Source: JBOGGX01 sp050744245 (GTDB lineage: Bacteria; Actinomycetota; Acidimicrobiia; Acidimicrobiales; JBOGGX01). Taken from it: a stretch of DNA of 27,928 nt. Shown here one piece after another: positions 15,582 to 23,146 of the stretch (its first letter is position 1; each line of letters starts with the position of its first letter). The notes under the pieces were generated by a model. The model had not been told where the DNA came from and did not search any database. It saw nothing but the letters and a program-made list of their open reading frames with translations. The DNA lies in assembly GCA_050744245.1 (NCBI GenBank), contig JBOGGX010000240.1, forward strand, positions 1 through 27,928, given 5' to 3'. The position numbers were made by a program, and so were the translations under genes.

Positions 15582-16580
15582 GTGCCCGACCTGGACTGGC
15601 ACCGGCAACGTCGCCGGCCCGCCACGAGCGAATGGGCCACCCGTGTCGTCGGTGGCGTCGGCCGGGTCATGATCGCGGCGGGCGTGCTCATCCTGCTGTT
15701 CGTCGCCTACCAGCTCTGGGGCACGTCGCTGCAGACGGCCAGGGCCCAGGACGACCTCGAGGCCGAACTCGACGACCTGCTGGCCGAGGCGGAGGCGGGT
15801 GCGGCCACGAGCACCACGGCCACCGACGGCGCGCCACCGCCGGCGCCAGAGGCCACACCGACCTCGATCGTCCCCGGCACGGTCGCCGGCGGCGCCACCC
15901 GGCCGGCCGAGGGCGACGCCGCGGGCCGCATCGAGATCCCCCGCATCGCGGTGGACGACGTCTTCGTGTCCGGCGTGAGCGTCCGCGACCTCAAGCGGGG
16001 CCCGGGTCACTACCGCGACACGCCGCTGCCGGGCGAGGCCGGAAACGCGGCGATCGCCGGCCACCGCACGACCTACGGGGCGCCGTTCAACCGCATCGAG
16101 GAGCTGGAGCCCGGCGACGAGATCCTCACGACCACTGTCCAGGGCCGCTTCGTCTACACCGTGCGGGAGACGTTCATCGTCCGGCCCGACCAGAGCGAGG
16201 TGCTGGCGCCGACGACCACGAACCAGCTGACGCTCACGTCGTGCCACCCGAAGTACAGCGCCCGGCAGCGGATCATCGTGGTGGCCGACCTGGCGGGACA
16301 ACCGGTGGCCATTCCCTTGCCTCCCGCCGAGGGCGAACCGGCGCCGGCGCCAGGGGAACCCGGGGAGCTCGACGTGTCGGGCGAGGCGACGCCGAAGCTG
16401 CCGGCCGTGCTGTGGGCCGCGGTGTGCGTGCTGATCGGTCTGGTCGTCTGGCTGGTGGCCCGCCGCTTCGCCAACCGGCGCTCGCCGTGGTTGACGTACC
16501 TGGTCGGCGCGCCGGTTTTCCTGGTCGCCCTCTTCATCTTCTTCGAGAACCTCTCCCGCCTGCTCCCCGCCAACTTCTGA
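15582..16580 (+). CDS. Class E sortase
   Basis: The 332-residue protein has an N-terminal membrane helix (VMIAAGVLILLFVAYQLW), a Thr/Ala/Pro-rich linker and a sortase domain with His161 in AGHRTTYG, Cys221 in TLTSCHPKY and Arg228, the full catalytic triad. Two further helices lie at the C-terminus (VLWAAVCVLIGLVVWLVA and LVGAPVFLVALFIFF). Class E sortases of high-GC actinobacteria cut LAXTG-like signals and join proteins to the peptidoglycan. No pilin or substrate gene is seen nearby, so it probably acts as a housekeeping enzyme. GTG 15582 is chosen because it follows a TACCGT box by six bases and gives a normal N-terminus. Confidence 0.94.
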   Translation: MPDLDWHRQRRRPATSEWATRVVGGVGRVMIAAGVLILLFVAYQLWGTSLQTARAQDDLEAELDDLLAEAEAGAATSTTATDGAPPPAPEATPTSIVPGTVAGGATRPAEGDAAGRIEIPRIAVDDVFVSGVSVRDLKRGPGHYRDTPLPGEAGNAAIAGHRTTYGAPFNRIEELEPGDEILTTTVQGRFVYTVRETFIVRPDQSEVLAPTTTNQLTLTSCHPKYSARQRIIVVADLAGQPVAIPLPPAEGEPAPAPGEPGELDVSGEATPKLPAVLWAAVCVLIGLVVWLVARRFANRRSPWLTYLVGAPVFLVALFIFFENLSRLLPANF

Positions 16581-17476
16581 GCGGCGCCGGCTCTGGGTCG
16601 ACACGCCGTGGAACGATTTCCGGCCGGGCCGGTCGCGCCGGCTGGTTCGTCAACGCGGCCGCACTCAACGACCTGGCCGACGAGGCGATCGACCGGGTCA
16701 ACCTGGCGAGCGCCCGGGGCCGGCCGCTGGTGTCCGGGCACGCCACCCGAGGAGAGCTCGGTCTGGTCGCGGTGGTGGCGGCCGTCGTCGCCATCGGGGT
16801 CTCGGCCGTCGTGGGGTGGGCGGTCACGGTCGTGGTCGCGGCCGGGCTCGCCATCAAGGCCGCCTACTCGCTCCGGCCGATCCGCATCAGCCACCGCGGC
16901 GCGCTGGCGCCCCTGACGGTGTCGGCCGCCTTCGTCGTCGTGCCGTACCTGGTCGGCGCACTCGCCGTTACCAACACGATCGAGCCGGCCGACCTGGCCC
17001 TGTTCCCCGGGCTGTATGTGGCCTTCATCGGGCGCATCCTCCCGAAGGACTTCCGCGACGCGGCCGGCGCCGCCATGTTCGGCAAGTGGACCTTCCTCCT
17101 CCGCCACGGCCGGGTCACCACCTGCCGGGTGAGCACCGCCTGCTGGATCCTCGGGCCGACGGCCATCGTGGCCGCCCTGCCCGACCCGGCTGCGGTCGGC
17201 GGATTGGAGCTCGCCTTCATGCTGTGCGCCGTGCATGGCCTGGTGTGCCTGGCCTCCGAGACCGACCCGGTCGCCGAGCAGGTCATCATCGGCGCCATCG
17301 TCCAAGCCGGGCGTGGCCTGGGCATCGTCGTGCCGGCCCACCTGACGATGCTCGACCAGGGATGGCCACGGTCGTGGCCTGTGCTCGTACTCGCCGCCAT
17401 CGGCGTGACCTCCGTCGTGGCCTACGCCGCCACCTACGCGGTCAGAGGACGCGTCACCGCCATCCGGCCCTACTGA
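16581..17476 (+). pseudogene. N-terminally truncated UbiA-family prenyltransferase
   Basis: From about 16640 the sequence encodes a UbiA-type membrane prenyltransferase: FVNAAALNDLADEAID contains the NDxxDxxxD prenyl-diphosphate motif, RGRPLVSGHATRGEL follows, and FIGRILPKDFRDAAGAAMFG holds the second Asp motif. About seven to eight helices remain to the end. The first one or two helices (roughly 50-60 residues) are missing. Between the sortase stop and the first motif I find no in-frame ATG, GTG or TTG; the open frame simply continues back through the sortase in another frame. The last Asp of the second motif is replaced by Ala (codon at 17069-17071). Both points suggest a deletion remnant. 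A start inside the sortase gene or a non-standard start cannot be excluded. Confidence 0.7.
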
Positions 17477-17482
17477 CCGGGG

Positions 17483-17707
17483 TCAGTCCGAACCGTCGTC
17501 GATGACGACGAGAACGTCACCCTCGTGCACCTGGGTGTCGGGCTCGACCCTGATCTCCGCCACCCGACCGGCGAAGGGTGAGACCACCGGGATCTCCATC
17601 TTCATCGACTCGAGGATCACCAGCTCATCGTTGTGCTTGACCGCCTGGTCCTGCTCGACCCTGACCCGCCACACGTTGGCCGTGATCTCAGCCCTGACGT
17701 CCTTCAT
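17483..17707 (-). CDS. Biotin carboxyl carrier domain protein
   Basis: This 74-residue protein is a single biotinyl domain with Lys36 in ESMKMEIP, the biotin-attachment site, and the expected symmetrical strands (NVWRVRVEQDQAVKHND, then GRVAEIRVEPDTQVHEGDVL). Stand-alone carriers of this size serve actinobacterial acyl-CoA carboxylases. It lies 88 bases downstream of the carboxyltransferase gene, with a 54-bp repeat in between. TAGGGT nine bases before the ATG could give it its own promoter. The biotin carboxylase subunit is not in the window. Confidence 0.95.
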   Translation of the reverse strand: MKDVRAEITANVWRVRVEQDQAVKHNDELVILESMKMEIPVVSPFAGRVAEIRVEPDTQVHEGDVLVVIDDGSD

Positions 17708-17741
17708 CGGGGTCGCACCCTAGAAGGACAGACGCCGCCAC

Positions 17742-17795
17742 CCGTTCTGTGGCGGGTTACGCACGATATTCGAGCATTGGACGACACAGAGGCGG
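17742..17795 (+). repeat. 54-bp intergenic repeat, copy 3 (family R1)
   Basis: It starts CCGTTCTGTGGCGGGTTACG and ends GACACAGAGGCGG, immediately next to the stop codon of the carboxyltransferase gene. Its orientation relative to that gene is opposite to copy 2. Confidence 0.8.
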
Positions 17796-19370
17796 TCACA
17801 CCGGCGGGACGCCGTGCTTGCGCCACGGCCGTTGGACCTGCTTGGTCTGCGACGCCACCAAACCGCGCCAGATGGCCAGCCGGGTCTCGGCCGGATCGAT
17901 GACCTCGTCGATGGCGGCGTGGCCGGCCGCGATGAACGGGTCGATGTTCTTGCGGAACTCGTCGGCCATCGCGATGCGGGCCTCGTCGCGCTCCTTGCCT
18001 TCGGGGATGGCCTCGAGCTGCTTGCGCATCGTGATGTTCACCATGCCGTCTGGCCCCATGACCGCGATCTCGGCCGTCGGCCAGATGGCGACGTAGTCGG
18101 CCTCGTACGCGGTTCCGTTCATCACGAAGTAGCCGGCGCCGTAGCTCTTGCGCAGGACGATCGACACCTTCGGCACGGTCGCCTCCGACACGGCGAACAG
18201 CATCTTGGCGCCGTGGCGGATGATCCCCTGCTTCTCGACGGCCGATCCGACGATGAAGCCGGGGACGTCGTGGAGGAACACGAGTGGGAGCCCGAAGGCG
18301 TCGCACAGCCACACGAACCGGGCCGCCTTGTCGGCCGCGTTCACGTCGAGCGCGCCGCCGAGCACCATGGGCTGGTTGGCCAGGATGCCGAGCGGGCGGC
18401 CGCCGACCCGAGCCAGCGCGCACACGATGTTGCGGCCCCAGTGGGGTTTGACCTCGAGGAGCTCGTTGTGGTCGACGACGACCTCGATCACCCGTCGGGC
18501 GTCGTAGGCCCGGCGGGGTGCGGTGGGCACGATGTCGTAGAGCTCGTCGCACCTGCGCTCGATCGGGTCGTCGCTCTCAGCGACCGGCGGCGGCTCGGTG
18601 TTGTTCGACGGGAAGAAGGACAGGTACTGCCTGACCATCGCGAGGCAGGCCTCGTCGCTCTCGACCTCCTGGTCGGCCACGCCGCTGATGCGGTTGTGGA
18701 CGTCGGAGCCGCCCATCTCCTCCTCGGACACGTCCTCGCCGGTGGCCGCCTTTACCAGGTGGCGGCCGCCGAGCGCCATCGACGACGTCCCCTTGACCAT
18801 CGGGATGAAGTCGGTGAGGGCCGGGATGTAGGCGGTGCCCGCGGCGCAGTGCCCGAGCATCGCACCGACCTGCGGCACCACGCCGGACAGCACCACCTGC
18901 TCGCGGAACAGGGCGCCGGCGCCGGCGAAGGTCGAGCCGGTGGTCGACTGGATGCGGGCGCCGCCCGAGTCGAGCAGCCAGACGATCGGGATGCGCTGGC
19001 GCAGCACCACCTCCCTGATCCTGGCCGTCTTGTGCTCCCCCACCGCGCCCATCGACCCGGCCATCACGGTGAAGTCGTAGGCGATCACCGCCACCCGCCG
19101 ACCGTCGATCGTGCCGATGCCGGTGACGACGCCGTCGGCCGCCAGCGACCCCTTGGCCGCCAGCGCCGGGTCCATGTGGTCGGCCAGCAGCCCGTACTCG
19201 ACGAACGAGTCGGAATCGAAGAGGAGGTCGAGCCGCTCCCTGACCGGCAGCTTGCCGAGGCCGCGCTGCCGGGCCACCCGCTCGGGGCCGCCCATGGCGT
19301 TGGCCCGCTCGCGGCGCAGCCGGAGGTCGTCGGTGAGCGGCTTCCAGTCGTGCAGCTCGTCGTCGGCCAT
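17796..19370 (-). CDS. Acyl-CoA carboxylase, carboxyltransferase (beta) subunit
   Basis: The 524-residue protein is a full two-domain crotonase-fold carboxyltransferase of the PccB/AccD type. The N-terminal half has LLDSGGARIQSTTGS and GHCAAGTAYIPALTDF; the C-terminal half has GRPLGILANQP, FLHDVPGF and KSYGAGYFVMNG. It moves CO2 from carboxybiotin to an acyl-CoA. The substrate cannot be told from sequence alone; acetyl-, propionyl- and methylcrotonyl-type enzymes share these motifs. It starts at ATG 19370, right after the enoyl-CoA hydratase stop, and precedes the biotin carrier gene, so the three form one catabolic or carboxylation unit. Confidence 0.95.
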   Translation of the reverse strand: MADDELHDWKPLTDDLRLRRERANAMGGPERVARQRGLGKLPVRERLDLLFDSDSFVEYGLLADHMDPALAAKGSLAADGVVTGIGTIDGRRVAVIAYDFTVMAGSMGAVGEHKTARIREVVLRQRIPIVWLLDSGGARIQSTTGSTFAGAGALFREQVVLSGVVPQVGAMLGHCAAGTAYIPALTDFIPMVKGTSSMALGGRHLVKAATGEDVSEEEMGGSDVHNRISGVADQEVESDEACLAMVRQYLSFFPSNNTEPPPVAESDDPIERRCDELYDIVPTAPRRAYDARRVIEVVVDHNELLEVKPHWGRNIVCALARVGGRPLGILANQPMVLGGALDVNAADKAARFVWLCDAFGLPLVFLHDVPGFIVGSAVEKQGIIRHGAKMLFAVSEATVPKVSIVLRKSYGAGYFVMNGTAYEADYVAIWPTAEIAVMGPDGMVNITMRKQLEAIPEGKERDEARIAMADEFRKNIDPFIAAGHAAIDEVIDPAETRLAIWRGLVASQTKQVQRPWRKHGVPPV

Positions 19371-19373
19371 CGC

Positions 19374-20156
19374 CTACCTTCCCTTCCACTGCGGGGCGCG
19401 TTTCTCGGCGAAGGCGGCGATGCCCTCGGCCGCGTCGTCGGTCGACGCGGCCACGGTGAGCAGGGGATGCAGCAGCCGAAGGGCGGTCTCGGCCGGCTGG
19501 TCGACCACGGCATAGAACGAGTCGCGGCCCAGCCGCATGGTCAACGGCGACGTCGAGGCCAGCTGGACCGCCAGCTCGCCGACGGCGGCGTCGAGCTCGT
19601 CGACCGCGACCACCCGGGACACGAAACCGATGCGCTCGGCCTCGACCGCGTCGACCCGGCGCCCGGTCATCATCAGCTCCAGCGCCTTCCGCGGCGGCAT
19701 CGACCGCAGGATCGGGACGGTGATCATGAACGGCCACAGCCCGACGCCGATCTCCGGCGTGCCGAACTGGGCGTCGTCGGCGGCCACGATCAGATCACAG
19801 GCCAGGGCCAGGCCGAACCCGCCGGCCAGGGCGTAGCCGCGCACCCGGGCGATCACCGGCTTGCCCAGGGCCCAGAGGTCGCGGAACAGGTCGGCCAGCT
19901 CACCCCGTCCGTCGTGGAGCGCGGCCGCCCCTGCCCCCTCGGCCATTCCCGTCAGATCGGCGCCGGCGCAGAAGGCCCGGTCGCCCGCTCCGGTGAGGAC
20001 GATGACCCGGACGGCGTCGTCGGCCTTGGCGTCGGCCACGGCCGCGCGCAGCTCGCGGACCAGGGTCCACGACAGCGCGTTGCGCCGCTCGGGCCGGTTG
20101 ATGGTCAGCGTGGCGACCGGTCCGTCGACCTGGTACAGGAGCTGGTCGTAGGCCAT
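19374..20156 (-). CDS. Enoyl-CoA hydratase/isomerase family protein
   Basis: The 260-residue crotonase-fold protein has the oxyanion-hole region TGAGDRAFCAGADLTGM and the block ALAGGFGLALACDLIVAADD, followed by FGTPEIGVGLWP. The second catalytic Glu (in TPEIGVG) is present. The first, normally in a GGGCELA-type block, is replaced by Gly in GGFGLA, so classical hydration may not be the reaction; an isomerase or another crotonase activity is possible. The start is ATG 20156, with TAGCGT eight bases upstream. It heads the operon with the carboxyltransferase subunit. Confidence 0.93.
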   Translation of the reverse strand: MAYDQLLYQVDGPVATLTINRPERRNALSWTLVRELRAAVADAKADDAVRVIVLTGAGDRAFCAGADLTGMAEGAGAAALHDGRGELADLFRDLWALGKPVIARVRGYALAGGFGLALACDLIVAADDAQFGTPEIGVGLWPFMITVPILRSMPPRKALELMMTGRRVDAVEAERIGFVSRVVAVDELDAAVGELAVQLASTSPLTMRLGRDSFYAVVDQPAETALRLLHPLLTVAASTDDAAEGIAAFAEKRAPQWKGR

Positions 20157-20164
20157 GCCGCGGG

Positions 20165-20170
20165 ACGCTA
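20165..20170 (-). promoter_or_regulatory. Putative -10 box of the acyl-CoA operon
   Basis: TAGCGT on the minus strand lies eight bases before ATG 20156, matching TANNNT. Confidence 0.45.
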
Positions 20171-20196
20171 CCTCGGTCGTCGCCCCCCACCCCGAC

Positions 20197-20250
20197 CCGT
20201 TCTGTGGAGACGTACGCACGCCATGGCCGCCCAACTCGACACAGAACGGG
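20197..20250 (+). repeat. 54-bp intergenic repeat, copy 4 (family R1)
   Basis: The best-preserved ends are here: CCGTTCTGTG at the left and CACAGAACGG at the right are exact reverse complements. It lies in the divergent region between the enoyl-CoA hydratase and DUF5317 genes. Confidence 0.85.
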
Positions 20251-20303
20251 GCCCGAAGGGTGGGTCGGGGCTCGGGTGCCTTGGTCGGGGATGGCCGGTT
20301 GGG

Positions 20304-20309
20304 TACGGT
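20304..20309 (+). promoter_or_regulatory. Putative -10 box of the DUF5317 gene
   Basis: TACGGT lies seven bases before GTG 20317. TTGGTC at 20281-20286 is 17 bases further upstream, a fair -35 spacing. Confidence 0.5.
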
Positions 20310-20316
20310 CGTCGCC

Positions 20317-21084
20317 GTGCTGTTGGTCGGGTTCGCCGTCCTGGTCGGGCTGGTGGTCGGGCGCGTCATCCCGCCCGGACCCCGTCACCTGGCCGGGCTG
20401 TCGGCCCGCTGGTGGGGGCTGCTCCCCGCCGGGCTCGCCCTCGCCCTGCTGTCGACCCGGCTCGACGGCGCGCCGGCGGTGATCGTCGGCGTGGCCGGGC
20501 TGGGCGGGTTGGTCGCCTTCACGTCCGGCAACCTGCACCTGGCAGGGATGGGCGTGCTCACCCTGGGGCTCGGCCTCAACCTGTTCGCCATCGTCGTGAA
20601 CGCGGGCATGCCGGTGCGGCCCGAGGCGATGGTGTCGGCCGGCATCGTCAGCCAAGCCGAGGTCGACGCCGGCGGCATCGACCTCTCCGGCTACCGCCAC
20701 ATGGAGCGGCCGGGCGAACGGCTGGCCGTCCTGGGCGACGTCGTGCCCCTGCCCTTCGGGCGGACCGTGGTCTCGGTCGGCGACATCGTCGTGGCCGTCG
20801 GCGCGGCCGACGTCGTGGCCCACCTCACCCGCCGGCGCCGGAGGAGCGAACGGGGCCCGGCCACGCCTGCCGACCTTCGACATTGGATCCCGCCCGAGGA
20901 GGTGGCCGTGGCCGCCGTCGGAGGCCGCGACTTCGGCGTCGATCCGATCTGGCGCGACGACATCGAGCTGCTCGACGACGACATCGACCTGGGGAACAGT
21001 CCACCCGACCCGACCGATCCCGACATCACCGTGCCCCTGCGGGTCATGCGCTCGCGGCGCAACGATCGCACTTCCACCAGGTAA
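20317..21084 (+). CDS. DUF5317 membrane protein
   Basis: The 255-residue protein has four or five membrane helices in its N-terminal half (LLVGFAVLVGLVVGRVI, WWGLLPAGLALALLS, VIVGVAGLGGLVAFTSG, LTLGLGLNLFAIVVNAGMPV). These are followed by the conserved piece MERPGERLAVLGDVVPLP and VSVGDIVVAVGAADVV, which match the DUF5317 family of actinobacteria. The function of the family is unknown. The C-terminal tail of about 90 residues is polar, acidic and proline-rich and seems specific to this protein. The start is GTG 20317, supported by the -10-like box and by the first helix beginning at once. Confidence 0.82.
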   Translation: MLLVGFAVLVGLVVGRVIPPGPRHLAGLSARWWGLLPAGLALALLSTRLDGAPAVIVGVAGLGGLVAFTSGNLHLAGMGVLTLGLGLNLFAIVVNAGMPVRPEAMVSAGIVSQAEVDAGGIDLSGYRHMERPGERLAVLGDVVPLPFGRTVVSVGDIVVAVGAADVVAHLTRRRRRSERGPATPADLRHWIPPEEVAVAAVGGRDFGVDPIWRDDIELLDDDIDLGNSPPDPTDPDITVPLRVMRSRRNDRTSTR

Positions 21085-21093
21085 ACCGCTCAA

Positions 21094-21129
21094 CCTTCGT
21101 CGGCGACGACCGATCTGTACCGACGAAGG
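21094..21129. terminator. Inverted repeat, possible terminator or leader hairpin
   Basis: CCTTCGTCGG and CCGACGAAGG form a perfect 10-bp stem around a 16-base loop, starting 10 bases after the DUF5317 stop. No T-run follows. The right arm and the next bases (AAGGGG) also hold the Shine-Dalgarno of the next gene, so the hairpin could hide that ribosome site. Confidence 0.45.
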
Positions 21130-21140
21130 GGCGGCCGGCC

Positions 21141-21401
21141 ATGGGCCAGGACATCGAGGTCGTGCAGGACGTCTACGTGATCGGTGTCGAAGCCACGCTG
21201 GCCGGCGCCCGGGTCGTGCTCGGGTCGGGCGACGAACCCATCGCCCGCATCGACTACCGGTTCGTCGAGGCCGACCGGGCCCGTCAGCTCGACATCCTCC
21301 GTCGCTGGAGCGACGACCGTCTCCCGGTGACGTTCGTGCGGCGCCACGGTCAGGTGGCCCTGGTCGACGATCGGGCGCTCCTGCACCGCACCCTGACCTG
21401 A
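21141..21401 (+). CDS. Small hypothetical protein (86 aa)
   Basis: I do not recognise a named family. The protein is soluble and mixed alpha/beta: DVYVIGVEATLAGARVVL, then PIARIDYRFVEADRARQLDI, then LPVTFVRRHGQVALVDDRAL. The start is ATG 21141 with AAGGGG about ten bases upstream. High third-position GC supports coding. It follows DUF5317 by 56 bases containing a hairpin, so it may be transcribed from the same promoter or separately. Confidence 0.65.
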   Translation: MGQDIEVVQDVYVIGVEATLAGARVVLGSGDEPIARIDYRFVEADRARQLDILRRWSDDRLPVTFVRRHGQVALVDDRALLHRTLT

Positions 21402-21432
21402 TCCGCCCGCCCGACGCCGCCGTCGGTGCGGG

Positions 21433-21438
21433 TAGCGT
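21433..21438 (+). promoter_or_regulatory. Putative -10 box of the SDR operon
   Basis: TAGCGT lies eight bases before ATG 21447, and the same hexamer precedes the enoyl-CoA hydratase gene. Confidence 0.45.
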
Positions 21439-21446
21439 GCGCCGCG

Positions 21447-22256
21447 ATGGAGGTGCGGGATCGGGTGGCGGTGGTCACCGGGGGGGCGAACGGCATCGGG
21501 CGGGCCCTGGTCGAGCGGTTCGCCGCCGAGGGGGCGGGCGGCGTCGTCGTGGTCGACCTCGACGAGCGGGGCGTGGCGGAGACGGTCGAGTCGATCGGCG
21601 AGGTCGGTCTTGGCCTGACCGCGGACGTCGGCCTGACGTCCGACATCGAGTCGGTCGTGCGGCGGACCGAGGCCCGCTTCGGCCGCATCGACCTCTTCTG
21701 CAGCAACGCCGGCCTCGGTGGCGGCGGCGGGCTGGAGACGCCGGACGAGACGTGGCAACACCTGTGGGACGTCAACGTCATGGCTCATGTGCACGCGGCC
21801 CGCGCCGTGTTGCCGGCCATGCTCGACCGGGGCGATGGCTACCTGCTCCACACCGCGTCGGCCGCCGGCCTCCTGACCAACATCGGCAACGCCTCGTACT
21901 CGGTGACCAAGCACGCGGTGGTGGCCCTGGCGGAGTGGTTGGCGATCACCTACGGCGACCGCGGCATCGGCGTGTCGTGTCTCTGCCCACAGGGGGTCAG
22001 GACCCGGCTGCTGCTCGATGCCATGGACGACCCGGCGGGCGCCGTCGTCATCAGTCAGGGGGTCATCGAACCGGAGGACGTCGCCGACGCCGTCATCGAA
22101 GGGTTGGCCGAACGTCGCTTCCTCATCCTCCCCCACCCCGAAGTGGCCGACTACTACCGGCACAAGGCCGACGATCCTGAGCGATGGCTCGACGGGATGC
22201 GGCGGCTCCAGCACCAGGTCCTCGAGGCCATGCACCGGCGCCCGGACGACGCCTGA
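21447..22256 (+). CDS. Short-chain dehydrogenase/reductase
   Basis: This 269-residue classical SDR has the cofactor motif TGGANGIG (residues 11-18), Asp in VVVDLDERG favouring NAD over NADP, the structural motif CSNAGLGGGGG, and catalytic Ser138, Tyr151 and Lys155 (NASYSVTKHA). The later block GVSCLCPQGVRTRLL matches the family's PG region, with Gln in place of the usual Gly. The substrate is unknown. It starts a probable operon with a small membrane protein and a TetR regulator, suggesting regulated oxidation or reduction of a lipid-like or foreign compound. Confidence 0.93.
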   Translation: MEVRDRVAVVTGGANGIGRALVERFAAEGAGGVVVVDLDERGVAETVESIGEVGLGLTADVGLTSDIESVVRRTEARFGRIDLFCSNAGLGGGGGLETPDETWQHLWDVNVMAHVHAARAVLPAMLDRGDGYLLHTASAAGLLTNIGNASYSVTKHAVVALAEWLAITYGDRGIGVSCLCPQGVRTRLLLDAMDDPAGAVVISQGVIEPEDVADAVIEGLAERRFLILPHPEVADYYRHKADDPERWLDGMRRLQHQVLEAMHRRPDDA

Positions 22257-22271
22257 GCGGTGGAGCGAACG

Positions 22272-22529
22272 ATGCCCCCGACCGATCCGGTACGGGCCAG
22301 GCGCGCCCGGATCGCGGCCGCGGCCCGGCTCGGCCAACGACTCGGTTATGGCCTGTTCCTGGCCTCGCTGGTGCTGCTCGTGGTCGGCTTCGCCACCTCG
22401 TTCACAACCGTCCTGGTCGGCGTCACCACCGCCTGTCTGGTCGGCGGTTCGATCGTGCTGGCCCCGGCGATCATCGCCGGCTACGCGGCGCGGGCGGCGG
22501 AGCGCGACGATCGCCGGCGCGGGCTCTGA
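22272..22529 (+). CDS. Small membrane protein (85 aa)
   Basis: The family is not recognised. It has a basic N-terminus (PVRARRARIAAAARLGQR) followed by two hydrophobic helices (GLFLASLVLLVVGFAT and TTACLVGGSIVLAPAIIAGYA) and a charged tail, suggesting a two-helix membrane protein with both ends in the cytoplasm. ATG 22272 is chosen because GGAG lies six bases upstream; GTG 22260 is an alternative. It follows the SDR gene by 15 bases and precedes the TetR gene by 5. Confidence 0.7.
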   Translation: MPPTDPVRARRARIAAAARLGQRLGYGLFLASLVLLVVGFATSFTTVLVGVTTACLVGGSIVLAPAIIAGYAARAAERDDRRRGL

Positions 22530-22534
22530 CCAAC

Positions 22535-23137
22535 GTGGCCGCTCGTCTCCCCGCGCCCCGGCGTCGCCGCCAGCTGCTCGACGTCGCCCGTCGCGTGTTC
22601 GCCGAGCGGGGCTTCCACCCGACGTCGATGAACGACATCGCCGAGGCCGCCGGCGTCACCAAGCCCGTGCTGTACCAACACTTCCGTTCGAAGCGCCAGC
22701 TCTATCTGGTGCTCCTCGACGACGTCGGCGGCCAACTGCTCGAGGCCATCGACGAGGCGACATCGAAAGCGCCGGGACCGCGGGAGCAGGTCGAGGCCGG
22801 CTTTCGGGCCTACTTCCGGTTCGTGGCCGAGAACGAGGACGCGTTCAGCGTGCTCTTCGGCGGTGGCACCCGCCGCGACGAGGAGTTCAACCACAGGGTG
22901 CTCGAGGTCGAGAACGCCATCGCCGAGGCCATCGCGGTCCTGATCGAGGTCGAGGGGCTCGACGCCGAGGGCCGTCGCCTCCTGGCCCACGGGCTGGTCG
23001 GCCTGGCCGAGGGGACGAGCCGCCATTGGCTGGCGGGCGGGCTCGCCGGCGACCCGGATGACCACGCCACCCTGCTCGGCGATCTGGCCTGGGCCGGGTT
23101 GCGCGGGCTTGCCGTTCGGCCCGCGCCCAGACCGTAG
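22535..23137 (+). CDS. TetR-family transcriptional regulator
   Basis: The 200-residue protein has a TetR helix-turn-helix near residues 14-55: QLLDVARRVFAERGF, then DIAEAAGVTKPVLYQHFRSK with the typical YxHFxSK ending. The C-terminal ligand-binding part is helical and resembles actinobacterial TetR proteins (FRFVAENEDAFSVLFGGG). It probably represses the SDR operon it belongs to, but no obvious operator palindrome is visible upstream of the SDR. GTG 22535 is the likely start. Its stop codon TAG overlaps the -10-like box of the next gene. Confidence 0.93.
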   Translation: MAARLPAPRRRRQLLDVARRVFAERGFHPTSMNDIAEAAGVTKPVLYQHFRSKRQLYLVLLDDVGGQLLEAIDEATSKAPGPREQVEAGFRAYFRFVAENEDAFSVLFGGGTRRDEEFNHRVLEVENAIAEAIAVLIEVEGLDAEGRRLLAHGLVGLAEGTSRHWLAGGLAGDPDDHATLLGDLAWAGLRGLAVRPAPRP

Positions 23138-23140
23138 GAT
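23135..23140 (+). promoter_or_regulatory. Putative -10 box of the DUF87 ATPase gene
   Basis: TAGGAT lies six bases before GTG 23147 and includes the TAG stop of the TetR gene. Confidence 0.4.
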
Positions 23141-23146
23141 CCGCCT

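Noticed and set aside
17814..21401. Very long plus-strand open frame of nearly 1200 codons opposite the acyl-CoA genes
   Set aside because: It is antisense to the carboxyltransferase and crotonase genes, whose motifs are unmistakable, and its composition (Arg/Gly/Pro/His-rich) is that of a GC-driven shadow frame. Only its last 86 codons are kept, as a separate small gene.
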